Shown piece after piece: positions 8,519 to 15,825 of a DNA stretch of 33,076 nt. The position numbers and the translations under genes were made by a program. The notes beneath the pieces are model-generated. The model was not told where the DNA came from. It saw only the letters and a list, made by a program, of their open reading frames with translations, and did no database searches. Source of the DNA: Bacteroidota bacterium (lineage in GTDB: Bacteria; Bacteroidota; Bacteroidia; AKYH767-A; OLB10); assembly GCA_024638565.1 (NCBI GenBank), contig JAHEKC010000021.1, positions 1-33,076 on the forward strand. The letters are read 5' to 3'. Numbering within the stretch: the stretch's first letter is position 1; each line of letters starts with the position of its first letter.

Positions 8519-9382
8519 ATGCGGCGACTGCTGGGACAACCTTATCCGGGTTCCGGGAATCGCAAGACCCTGGGGCAGGCGTTGATCGTAGGATTGTTCG
8601 TGGGCCTGTTCCTGATTGTATTCAGGCCTTTCGGGCTCTCCGAACTCCGTATGGTCAACCATCAACTGGTCATCCTGGGTTACGGCGGTGTCACGCTGGT
8701 GATATTTGCCGGGCTCGAACTGCTCATGCCATGGCTCTTTCCATCGTGGTATGCCGAGGAACGGTGGACCGTGGGCAGGCAGATCCTTCAGACCCTGCTG
8801 GTGGTATCAATGATCGGTTTCGGCAACCTGGCCTATACTGCCCTGCTGCCCGGCCACTTCGTCCTTAACCTTTGGACCGTCCTGTATTTCCAGGGGATTA
8901 CGCTGGCGGTGGCCGTTTTTCCCGTAACCGTGATGACGCTCGTCAATGAGCTGCGGCTGGCCCGCAGAAACGCACGTGAGGCGAATAAGATGACCGGCAG
9001 TTTCCGTGACGGCAGGCAGGTGAACCGGCGGACGGTCGCATTGGAAGGCGAAAACCTGGATGAAAGCCTGGAGCTGCCGGCTGACCAGCTCCTGTATATC
9101 GAGTCCGCGGACAATTATGCGATCGTGTATTTCCTGCAGGGAAGGCAAACAGCCCGCAAGGCTCTCCGAAGCAGCCTGAAGCGCCTGGAAACGCAACTTT
9201 CCGGTTCACCCCTGGTTCGATGCCACAGGGCCTTCATCGCCAATCTCGACAAGGTGGTGTCGGTTTCCGGGAATGCCCAGGGATACAGGCTCAGGCTGCA
9301 GGGGGTGGACAGGGAGATCCCGGTATCGCGTCAGTATGGCAGGCGGATCCGGGTGCGCCCGGGACAAGCGGCAACCGGCTGA
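8519..9382 (+). CDS. Membrane-anchored LytTR-type transcriptional regulator
   Basis: A 287-residue protein with an N-terminal membrane domain and a C-terminal DNA-binding domain. Four hydrophobic segments are visible at about 18-36, 49-74, 88-110 and 118-142. The LytTR domain spans about 172-280, with the family signatures LLYIESADNYAIVYF, a helix with RSSLKRLETQL, LVRCHRAFIANL and EIPVSRQYGRRIR. There is no response-regulator receiver domain, so signalling probably enters through the membrane part. Its start is two bases after rimO. Three direct repeats begin at its stop codon and precede the next membrane gene, which suggests that it controls that gene. The ligand or cue is unknown. Confidence 0.9.
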   Translation: MRRLLGQPYPGSGNRKTLGQALIVGLFVGLFLIVFRPFGLSELRMVNHQLVILGYGGVTLVIFAGLELLMPWLFPSWYAEERWTVGRQILQTLLVVSMIGFGNLAYTALLPGHFVLNLWTVLYFQGITLAVAVFPVTVMTLVNELRLARRNAREANKMTGSFRDGRQVNRRTVALEGENLDESLELPADQLLYIESADNYAIVYFLQGRQTARKALRSSLKRLETQLSGSPLVRCHRAFIANLDKVVSVSGNAQGYRLRLQGVDREIPVSRQYGRRIRVRPGQAATG

Positions 9383-9431
9383 TGCCCGTCCCGGGGTTTT
9401 GACACCCGTCCCTAAGGTTGATACCCATCCC
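9380..9431 (+). promoter_or_regulatory. Three direct repeats, candidate LytTR operator
   Basis: Three 13-base copies of TGAYRCCCRTCCC lie at 9380-9392, 9400-9412 and 9419-9431, with periods of 20 and 19 bases, close to two helical turns. The first copy begins with the stop codon of the LytTR gene. LytTR regulators are known to bind pairs of short direct repeats about two turns apart. The last copy ends 30 bases before a -7 box that has no -33 element. Regulation by the adjacent gene product is inference. Confidence 0.75.
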
Positions 9432-9461
9432 AATTCCGACACGGGGAACACCAGGCGACCA

Positions 9462-9469
9462 TACATTTG
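9462..9469 (+). promoter_or_regulatory. Candidate -7 box for the repeat-linked membrane gene
   Basis: TACATTTG matches TAnnTTTG exactly, 18 bases before the ATG at 9488. No TTG lies 17-23 bases upstream; that place is close to the direct repeats, as expected for an activator-dependent promoter. Confidence 0.7.
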
Positions 9470-9487
9470 CCGGAAACCGCAAGAAAC

Positions 9488-10168
9488 ATGGAAAGGGTAT
9501 TCGACATTGTGCTGGCTGTCCACATTGCAGCCGGAATCCTGGCCTTCATTGCCGCGCCGCTGGCCATGCTGGTTAAAAAGGGCGGCAGGAACCACCGGAT
9601 ATCGGGGAAAATATTCTTCTGGGCCATGACGGGGGTCTGCGCGACCGGGTTCGCCATGTCTTTGATACATCCCAACATATTCCTGCTTGCCGTTTCGGGG
9701 TTCAGCTATTATCTCGTGCTTTCAGGATACAGGTGGACAGCGCATAAGCGTATGCATTCGCTCCGCGACTTACCCATCGCCGACAGGCTGGTCATGGCGG
9801 TAGCTGGCCTGTTCAACGGATTCCTGCTTTTCCTGGGTCTTTATGTGATCATGAATAACCCTGGAGCGGCAGTGGGCTATATTGCCGCCGTCTTCGGGGT
9901 TACAGGTGTATTATTCGTGGCAGGAGACATCAGGACCGTACGCCGGTCCGCACGGGAAAAAGGCACGTGGCTGTTCCGTCATATGGGCGGGATGGTTGGC
10001 GGGTACATTGCGACGGTGAGCGCCTTTTCAGCGGTCAACTTCGATTTCCTGCCCATGGTGATCCAGTGGCTGTGGCCCACAATCATAGGGGCGCCGTTGC
10101 TCACCGTATGGATTGGTACCTACAAGAGAAGGATGGCAAAGCGCGGCCAGGTCGATGGCGTTATATAA
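9488..10168 (+). CDS. Small multi-pass membrane protein (DUF2306-like)
   Basis: A 226-residue integral membrane protein with about six or seven hydrophobic segments. It has a conserved-looking first helix (VLAVHIAAGILAFIAAPLAML) followed by GGRNHRISGKIFFW, where the histidine-containing GxxHRxxGK loop is typical of DUF2306-like proteins. Further histidines at helix ends (SLIHPN, FRHMGGMVGGYI) could bind a cofactor. The frame is open from a TTG at 9467, but that codon lies inside the -7 box at 9462-9469, so the ATG at 9488 is the real start. It follows the LytTR gene across the direct-repeat region. The stop overlaps the end of the opposing gene by eight bases. The family name is tentative and the function unknown. 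Confidence 0.85.
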   Translation: MERVFDIVLAVHIAAGILAFIAAPLAMLVKKGGRNHRISGKIFFWAMTGVCATGFAMSLIHPNIFLLAVSGFSYYLVLSGYRWTAHKRMHSLRDLPIADRLVMAVAGLFNGFLLFLGLYVIMNNPGAAVGYIAAVFGVTGVLFVAGDIRTVRRSAREKGTWLFRHMGGMVGGYIATVSAFSAVNFDFLPMVIQWLWPTIIGAPLLTVWIGTYKRRMAKRGQVDGVI

Positions 10169-10517
10169 ACGGGATAACCGGATCGATGAAGCACCGGCTG
10201 CGGGTAAGCTCCACAACCGTGCCGTCCGCCTTCATGTATTTGAAATACACATGGGATCCTTTCGAATAGCCTTTCATGAAAATGACCCGCCCGTCATCGG
10301 ATAAGCGTCCGTTTACAGGGCTGCAATCATGCTTGTGCCGCAAATCCATGATCTCGATGGCGGGCTCCTCCAGGTAAAACTGGTACTCATCCGGCGTTTC
10401 GGGATTTTGCGCCGGGAGAGCGAAAAATGAAAGGCAAGCGAAGAAGGTCAGGAAAATTCTCGCGATTCCGGCTGCTGTAGCAACGGCAGGTGAAATAAAG
10501 CGCGCGGTTTTTTCCAT
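10161..10517 (-). CDS. Small secreted protein of unknown function
   Basis: I do not recognise this 118-residue protein, but it looks real: residues 1-36 form a signal peptide with a basic start, a hydrophobic core (IARIFLTFFACLSFFALPA) and a likely cleavage before QNP. The mature part is about 80 residues with two cysteines (near 65 and 109) that may form a disulfide, and an aromatic strand pattern (VIFMKGYSKGSHVYFKYMKADGT) suggesting a small beta fold. A longer frame opens at 10541, but that lies in the -7 box, so the ATG at 10517 is preferred. The stop overlaps the stop of the convergent gene by eight bases. It has its own exact -7 box. Confidence 0.75.
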   Translation of the reverse strand: MEKTARFISPAVATAAGIARIFLTFFACLSFFALPAQNPETPDEYQFYLEEPAIEIMDLRHKHDCSPVNGRLSDDGRVIFMKGYSKGSHVYFKYMKADGTVVELTRSRCFIDPVIPFI

Positions 10518-10523
10518 GCTGAC

Positions 10524-10531
10524 TATTTTTG
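10524..10531 (+). promoter_or_regulatory. Candidate -7 box for the AIM24-family gene
   Basis: TATTTTTG matches TAnnTTTG, 24 bases before the ATG at 10556. It faces an opposing box at 10539-10546. Confidence 0.6.
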
Positions 10532-10538
10532 CGTAAAC

Positions 10539-10546
10539 CAAATATA
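10539..10546 (-). promoter_or_regulatory. Candidate -7 box for the small secreted protein
   Basis: On the minus strand the sequence reads TATATTTG, an exact match, 21 bases before the ATG at 10517. The predicted start points of this and the opposing promoter nearly coincide. Confidence 0.6.
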
Positions 10547-10555
10547 CGAATCTTT

Positions 10556-11326
10556 ATGCAGGCCAGCGCTCATGATATTGAATTCCGGATTTTAGGTGAC
10601 GACATGCAAACCGTTGAAATCATGCTGGATCCAGGGGAAAGTGTTCGTGCGGAAGCCGGCACGATGTTATTTCTTGAAGATGACATCCAGATGCAGACCA
10701 ACACGGGCGGCGGCGTATTTAAGGGCCTCAAACGCATGATCACGGGGGAAAGTTTTTTCATTACCAACTTTACCAACCGGGGTCCCGGCAAGCGCAAAGC
10801 TGCCTTTTCAGCACCCTATCCCGGAAAGATCCTCCATGTCAACCCGTCGGAATTCGGGGGGTCCTTCCTTTGCCAGAAGGACGGGTTCCTTTGTGCCGCC
10901 CAGGGAATCGAGATTGAAATTGCATTTACGAAGCGCATTGGCGCGGGGCTGTTCGGTGGCGAAGGTTTCATCCTTCAGAAACTTCAGGGCGATGGCAATG
11001 CCTTCATCCATTCAGGCGGTACGATCATTGAACGTGACCTGGGCGAAGGGGAATCCCTGCGTGTCGACACCGGCTGCCTCGTGGCTTTTGCACCCAGTGT
11101 GGATTACGATATCAAGTTCATCGGCGGTTTCCGCAACGTGCTGTTCGGGGGTGAAGGATTGTTTTTTGCCATGTTAAAGGGGCCGGGCAAGGTTTTCCTT
11201 CAGACCTTGCCATTCTCCAGGCTTGCCGACCGTATTGTGGCTGCATCGCGTTTCGGGCGCAACAAGGAGGAAACCCGCGGCATTGGCGGTATCCTGGGAG
11301 GCTTTATCTCCGGCGACCGGTCATGA
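10556..11326 (+). CDS. AIM24/TIGR00266 family protein
   Basis: A 256-residue protein without signal peptide, of the family related to yeast mitochondrial AIM24. The family pattern is visible: an early VEIMLDPGESVRAEAGTMLFLEDDIQMQT, a glycine-rich GGGVFKGLKRMITGESFF block, an inner GGEGFILQKLQGDGNAFIHSGG repeat, and a final GPGKVFLQTLPFSRLADRI. These form the repeated beta-helix-like fold of the family. The molecular role in bacteria is not established. The frame is also open from 10529, but that lies within the -7 box, so the ATG at 10556 is chosen. It stands alone, with its own promoter and a 227-base gap behind it. Confidence 0.9.
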   Translation: MQASAHDIEFRILGDDMQTVEIMLDPGESVRAEAGTMLFLEDDIQMQTNTGGGVFKGLKRMITGESFFITNFTNRGPGKRKAAFSAPYPGKILHVNPSEFGGSFLCQKDGFLCAAQGIEIEIAFTKRIGAGLFGGEGFILQKLQGDGNAFIHSGGTIIERDLGEGESLRVDTGCLVAFAPSVDYDIKFIGGFRNVLFGGEGLFFAMLKGPGKVFLQTLPFSRLADRIVAASRFGRNKEETRGIGGILGGFISGDRS

Positions 11327-11553
11327 CCGGTACCGGTTGCGCGACTGTACTACGGCATGTCCCCCGTGCGCAACATCCCGTCATTTAGCGGAAAGGTGAA
11401 CCCTTTCTTGTTACATTTGTTTCAATATCAGGCAATCAGGCGATTGTACGATTTGGGGATTAGCACGAGATCTCACTCCATGATGGTAGGTGGGCTGCTC
11501 GGAATCCAAATCGGCAATCATCCGTATGCACATATAAGCGTAATCTCGGCAAG
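11327..11553. other. Intergenic region with promoter of the patatin gene
   Basis: A 227-base gap. It holds the -7 box at 11412-11419 and then a leader of about 125 bases with a small hairpin (CAATC 11433-11437 with GATTG 11442-11446). I see no convincing gene; a 66-residue frame at 11357-11557 has no family resemblance and spans the promoter. Confidence 0.5.
11412..11419 (+). promoter_or_regulatory. Candidate -7 box for the patatin-like gene
   Basis: TACATTTG is an exact match to TAnnTTTG, 134 bases before the start codon, implying a leader of about 125 bases. Confidence 0.5.
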
Positions 11554-13833
11554 ATGAAAAGGCAGGTGCTAAACAGGTGGATCTATTCCTTTGCCCTGCA
11601 ATTGCTGGTCATGCACATCAAGAAGAACCAGATCCTGGTTCTGTATTGGGTGTTGCTTTTCGGCTTTGTGAACCAGTGGATTGCAAATAAATTCGGCATA
11701 CCGTTCCTGTTCCTGGATCCTGAATACATGGGGGAGGTGAATGGCAGGTCGTTTCTCATTATGGGGCTTGCGACCGGCGCCTTCATCATGGCATTCAACA
11801 TTTCCAGTTTTATCCTCAACAGCTTCAGGTTCCCGTTTCTTGCCTGCCTTTCGAAGACTTTTCAGAAGTACGCGATCAATAATTTCATAATCCCGCTTGT
11901 ATTCGTCCTCGTATATGTCATCGCGGTTTTCAGGTTTCAGTATGTGAGCCAGCTGAAGCCCGTTAGTGAGATCATGATCAATATCGGTTGCTTCCTCGTA
12001 GGTGTGGCCGCTATCGTGTATTCGACATGGAAGTACTTCCTTGTAACGAACAAAGACATATACAAACTCTTTGGCGTGGAGGATGCGGAAAGCGAGATGT
12101 ACGAGAATCTGAAAAGCAGGGACCGGAAACGCAGGGAAAAAAAGGAAAAAAGAAAAAACAAACGTCGTTGGCGCGTGGATACATACCTGACGCTGCCGTT
12201 GAAAACGGCACTGGTCAGGGATACCTCTCATTACGAGCGGCACATGCTCCAATCCGTTTTCAAACAAAACCACATTAACGCTGCGGTTGTGGAGATCATC
12301 ATTTTCGGTGTCTTCATTGTGCTTGGCCTGTTTCGTGATTACCCGTTGTTCAGGATTCCTGCCGGAGCCAGCATTTTGTTGCTTTTTACCATGATTATCA
12401 TGCTGTCAGGGGTATTCCGGTTCTGGCTGCGGGCCTGGGCCAATACGGCCCTCGTATTGGTTTTCGTGGGCCTGAACTTCATCAGCCAGTTCGAATCCAT
12501 CAACCCGCCCAACAAGGCCTACGGCATGAAGTATGAAGGTATGCGGCCCGAATACAGTGTCGAACGGATCGAATCTTTTTATAACAGCAAAGTGCTTGAA
12601 AGGGATCGCAACGTGACCATCTCGGCATTGGACAAGTGGAAAGCGGACATGGCCGAAGCGGGTTATGAAAAGCCCAGGATGGCACTGCTTTGCACCAGTG
12701 GCGGCGGTTTACGGTCGTCGCTGTTCACCTTCCGGAGCATGCTGGCACTTGACAGCGTGGTGAATGGCAACCTCATGCAGCATACAAGATTCATCAGCGG
12801 GTCCTCCGGAGGATTGATCGGCGCAGCATACTACAGGGCCCTATACCATCAGAAGCCAGACAGCCTGGCAATGGCGCTTGTGGATCCAGGGAATTCCTAC
12901 CAGAAAAATATCAGCAAGGACCTGCTCAATGCCGTGGCCTTCAGTTTTACCGTCAGCGACTTGTTCCTCAACATGCAGAAGTTCGAGGACGGTTCATACC
13001 GTTACGTAAAGGATCGTGCCTATGCGTTTGAAAAGCAGCTTAACGAAAATACCGGATACCTCATGGATGTGCGCATGGAAGACTACAGGGAGGCTGAGCT
13101 GGCAGCGCAGATCCCGCTGATGGCCATTACGCCGACCATCCTGAATGACGGGCGCTTTGTGGTGATCTCTTCCCTTCCTGCATCCTACCTGCTGCAGGAT
13201 TACCGGAAGGACAACAATGATTTTCATATTATCCCTGACGGGATAGAGCTCAATCATTTTTTCAGGGAGCAGGATGCCTCCAGGCTCAGGTTCACAAGCG
13301 CACTGCGGCTCAATGCCACGTTCCCCTATATCATGCCTGCAGCATCCCTTCCCTCGAATCCGCCCATCGAAGTAATGGATGCCGGCATCCGGGACAACTA
13401 CGGGATCGTGAATTCCGTCAGGTTCCTGTACGCTTTTCGCGACTGGATCCGCGAAAACACATCAGGCGTGGTGGTCATCCTGATCAGGGATACATACAAA
13501 CGTGCAGAAGTGGAAAAGATAAAGGGGAATACCTTTCTCGAACGGATCATTTCACCGCTGAAGAACGTGACCGGGAACTTCATCCTGATGCAGGACTATA
13601 ACAACGATCAGGACCTGCTCACCGCACGGTCATGGTTTGGAGATAGTTTCGAGATCGTGCAATTGGAAATGCCGGAGATGGAAGACAAGATCAGTCTCAG
13701 CTGGCACCTGACGGAAAAGGAAAAGCAATTCATCATTGCATCCGTCAACAATTCCGACAATACGAAAGCACTCAAGAAAGCGGAGTCGTTGCTCGCGTCA
13801 CCAGCAGCTCCGGCATCCGCTCCGGAGGATTGA
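11554..13833 (+). CDS. Multi-pass membrane patatin-like phospholipase
   Basis: A 759-residue protein joining a membrane domain to a lipid acyl hydrolase domain. Hydrophobic segments lie at about 25-45, 65-88, 110-130, 138-160, 243-263, 268-290 and 295-312. Between the fourth and fifth is a strongly basic stretch (RDRKRREKKEKRKNKRRWR, about 189-207), presumably cytoplasmic. The patatin domain covers about 375-720: the oxyanion-type SGGGLRSS (382-389), the nucleophile elbow GSSGG with Ser418, and Asp609 in MDAGIRDNYG, where the usual DGG/DGA reads DAG. Together they give the Ser-Asp dyad, so hydrolysis of phospholipid or acylglycerol at the inner membrane is expected. The family is clear from motifs; substrate is not. 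It is monocistronic, with a long leader. Confidence 0.88.
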   Translation: MKRQVLNRWIYSFALQLLVMHIKKNQILVLYWVLLFGFVNQWIANKFGIPFLFLDPEYMGEVNGRSFLIMGLATGAFIMAFNISSFILNSFRFPFLACLSKTFQKYAINNFIIPLVFVLVYVIAVFRFQYVSQLKPVSEIMINIGCFLVGVAAIVYSTWKYFLVTNKDIYKLFGVEDAESEMYENLKSRDRKRREKKEKRKNKRRWRVDTYLTLPLKTALVRDTSHYERHMLQSVFKQNHINAAVVEIIIFGVFIVLGLFRDYPLFRIPAGASILLLFTMIIMLSGVFRFWLRAWANTALVLVFVGLNFISQFESINPPNKAYGMKYEGMRPEYSVERIESFYNSKVLERDRNVTISALDKWKADMAEAGYEKPRMALLCTSGGGLRSSLFTFRSMLALDSVVNGNLMQHTRFISGSSGGLIGAAYYRALYHQKPDSLAMALVDPGNSYQKNISKDLLNAVAFSFTVSDLFLNMQKFEDGSYRYVKDRAYAFEKQLNENTGYLMDVRMEDYREAELAAQIPLMAITPTILNDGRFVVISSLPASYLLQDYRKDNNDFHIIPDGIELNHFFREQDASRLRFTSALRLNATFPYIMPAASLPSNPPIEVMDAGIRDNYGIVNSVRFLYAFRDWIRENTSGVVVILIRDTYKRAEVEKIKGNTFLERIISPLKNVTGNFILMQDYNNDQDLLTARSWFGDSFEIVQLEMPEMEDKISLSWHLTEKEKQFIIASVNNSDNTKALKKAESLLASPAAPASAPED

Positions 13834-13888
13834 ATCCCGCCCGGCAATATGCCTGCCGCGTCCACCAGCCAACAGTCAGCAATGAAAA

Positions 13889-14266
13889 TAAAAACGAGCC
13901 TGTAAGCCGGGTTCTGTAATCGCCTGTCATTTATCTGCGATGGCGGTCACCCGCCACCTGGATCAGCCTACCCGTAACGGCGCCGCCCTGGGGCGGCATG
14001 CAGCGGGCCGCTGCATCGTTACTTATTTGGCCTTTCAACCCGCAAGGTTTGCCCCGCCGCGTGTCACCACAACGGCGTGTGAGCTCTTACCTCACAATTT
14101 CACCCTTATCCCGACATACGTCAGGACGGTATGTTTCTGTTGCACTGTCTGTCCGCCGCGGATCACTCCACGGCAGCCTTCCTGTTAGGAAGTGCGGTGC
14201 CCTGTGCTGCCCGGACTTTCCTCCCCTTCTCCCTGGGGAAAAGGAGCGACAGGCCGGCTCGTTTTT
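13889..14266 (-). ncRNA. rnpB: RNase P RNA (type A)
   Basis: This is the catalytic RNA that matures tRNA 5' ends. On the minus strand the 5' part contains GAGGAAAGTCCGGGC, the conserved P4/CRI block, and AGTGCAACAGAAA. The 3' end has ACAGAACCCGGCTTACAGGC, which closes P4 and P1. The P1 helix is visible as ACGAGCC near 14255-14262 pairing with GGCTCGT at 13894-13900. The following T-rich tract (minus strand, below 13894) makes P1 double as a terminator. Both ends are approximate to a few bases. An exact -7 box lies just upstream at 14275-14282. Confidence 0.96.
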
Positions 14267-14274
14267 ATTGCAGG

Positions 14275-14282
14275 CAAAAATA
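14275..14282 (-). promoter_or_regulatory. Candidate -7 box for rnpB
   Basis: Minus strand TATTTTTG matches TAnnTTTG and lies about nine bases before the estimated 5' end of the RNA. This makes it a good internal check of the box spacing in this genome. Confidence 0.7.
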
Positions 14283-14313
14283 ATGAATCAGTCAGTACCC
14301 GGCACCTGTACCA

Positions 14314-15456
14314 TTACTCCAGCACCTTCCGGTATGCTTCATGGAAACGCCTTCCCACAGCCTCTTTTGAAAAATGGCTGACGGCGTATTCCCGCATGGC
14401 CCCTACATCAAAACTGCCTGGCGTGTCGAGCGCCGTTTCCAGAGCGGACAGCAATGCATCCTCATCTTCAGAAGGGATCAGCACACCGAATGGCGGTAAC
14501 AGACGCTCACGAATACCACCCACATCGGTTGAGATGACGGGTACACCCGATGCCATGGACTCGATAATAACGCAGGGCAGGTTCTCATACCTGCTGAACA
14601 TCAGGAACAGATCCGCACCACGCATCTGATCAGCCACTTTTTCAAGCGGCATAAACCGGTGTACATGAATCACCCTGTTGTAAAGGCCCAGCTCGGTGGC
14701 CTGCTGGACGACGTGATCGGGATCCAGTTCACTGATGAGGTGCAATTCGAAATCATCACGACGTGCCGCCAGGCGGGCAATCACGTGGAGGATGCCGGAA
14801 ATGTTCTTCTGCCGGTCGTCCAGCGTGGAAACATGCAATACCCGTTTCTTCCCGTTCGCACGGGCGCTGGCGGGCCGGAACAGCTCCGTGTCCACCACGT
14901 TCGGTATCGTTTGGCGCGGGGTCCGGATCCCCAGGTGGGCGATGGCATCACCCAGGTTATCCGATACCGGGCAGATCAGCCGGGCATTCCGGCCGATCAC
15001 GCGTGCCAGTCGCCGCTCCATTGGCCCCGGCCCGGTCTGGAACATGGTGGAATGTTCTGTGATCAGGTACGGAATTCGGAATCGCCACCGCAGGTAAAGG
15101 GCAAACAGCCCCGCCGGCAGCAATACGTTGAGGTGCACGAGATCTGCCGGGCTCCTGAAATATTCCATTACTAATTTGTAGCCTCTCCAGTGGGCGCGCA
15201 TGTACCTCCAGAACCTCCACATCCGGAGTCTCGGTCTGCGGTAATAGACCACCACGCTTCGGACCCCTTCAGAATCCGATACTTGGGTCTCGTACGCTGG
15301 CGCACTTGATTCACGCGCGGCGCAGACAAAAAGGGCTGCCACCTGGTCGTAAGCGGCCACGGCGCCGGCATGTCGCCTGACAAAATTTCCCAGCGCCGGC
15401 TGGTACCTGTTGGGGTACCAGCTGGCCAGGAAAAGCACGTTTAAACGCTTGCGCAT
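14314..15456 (-). CDS. GT4 family glycosyltransferase
   Basis: A 380-residue GT-B fold glycosyltransferase. The N-terminal domain opens with NVLFLASWYPNRYQPALGNFVRRHA, typical of the GT4 group that builds surface polysaccharides or glycolipids. The C-terminal donor-binding domain shows LHVSTLDDRQKNISG with the conserved Lys217, then the EX7E motif ENLPCVIIE (Glu291 and Glu299) and SGVPVISTDVGGI. It lacks a signal peptide and is presumably cytoplasmic at the inner face. It stands alone, upstream of rnpB on the same strand, with 47 bases between them. Donor and acceptor cannot be named from sequence; no other polysaccharide genes are nearby. Confidence 0.9.
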   Translation of the reverse strand: MRKRLNVLFLASWYPNRYQPALGNFVRRHAGAVAAYDQVAALFVCAARESSAPAYETQVSDSEGVRSVVVYYRRPRLRMWRFWRYMRAHWRGYKLVMEYFRSPADLVHLNVLLPAGLFALYLRWRFRIPYLITEHSTMFQTGPGPMERRLARVIGRNARLICPVSDNLGDAIAHLGIRTPRQTIPNVVDTELFRPASARANGKKRVLHVSTLDDRQKNISGILHVIARLAARRDDFELHLISELDPDHVVQQATELGLYNRVIHVHRFMPLEKVADQMRGADLFLMFSRYENLPCVIIESMASGVPVISTDVGGIRERLLPPFGVLIPSEDEDALLSALETALDTPGSFDVGAMREYAVSHFSKEAVGRRFHEAYRKVLE

Positions 15457-15527
15457 GATGACCTGCGAATGTAGGGTAAATCGGAAACAGCCCGCTCGAG
15501 AGCGGAATCCGGTCGGACCAAATTGCG

Positions 15528-15535
15528 TACCTTTG
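15528..15535 (+). promoter_or_regulatory. Candidate -7 box for the mutL operon
   Basis: TACCTTTG matches TAnnTTTG exactly, 23 bases before the GTG start at 15559. Confidence 0.6.
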
Positions 15536-15558
15536 GGTATCTTATTCAGTGATAGTCA

Positions 15559-15822
15559 GTGAAGTTTCCTTCCATTTTCAGGACCCCTGAATACAAGCGA
15601 TTCAACTTCAAACCCCGGTACTATAATGAGCGTACCGAGGCCATGAAGGACCGTGTGGCATCCGCTTCCGGAAATGAATCTGCGAAAACGGGAAGCCGGA
15701 TGCGGGAAGCATACCGGCGCCACCGGCTGCGACCAGCCGCATCGGCCAACCGTGCTTCAAATTTCCGGCTTGCGATAATTGTGTGCATCCTGTTTTTGCT
15801 TTTTTACCTGGTCTTCTTCTGA
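15559..15822 (+). CDS. Small conserved membrane protein upstream of mutL
   Basis: An 87-residue protein starting at GTG. The N-terminal part has the motif RFNFKPRYYNE near 14-24, then a basic, low-complexity middle and a single hydrophobic C-terminal helix (about 68-87, RLAIIVCILFLLFYLVFF), so it is probably tail-anchored in the inner membrane. Proteins with the KPRYY motif and one C-terminal helix occur widely in Bacteroidota, and I recall them being labelled riboflavin synthase subunit beta; nothing in this sequence supports that enzyme. The start fits the -7 box 23 bases upstream, and mutL begins four bases after the stop. The function is unknown. Confidence 0.82.
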   Translation: MKFPSIFRTPEYKRFNFKPRYYNERTEAMKDRVASASGNESAKTGSRMREAYRRHRLRPAASANRASNFRLAIIVCILFLLFYLVFF

Positions 15823-15825
15823 TCT

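Noticed and set aside
9467-9487. Upstream TTG start for the DUF2306-like gene
   Set aside because: It lies inside the -7 box at 9462-9469, so it cannot be on the transcript.
11357-11557. 66-residue plus-strand frame before the patatin gene
   Set aside because: It spans the -7 box at 11412 and has no signal peptide, domain or family likeness; it overlaps the next start.
12118-12176. Purine-rich stretch coding the basic loop of the patatin protein, first suspected as a frameshift or low-complexity artefact
   Set aside because: The frame continues without interruption and the stretch lies between membrane helices, consistent with a real cytoplasmic loop.
13940-14381. Open frames of 82, 127 and 145 residues on the plus strand over 13940-14629
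   Set aside because: They lie antisense to the RNase P RNA and the GT4 gene, whose signatures are unmistakable, and show no protein family resemblance.
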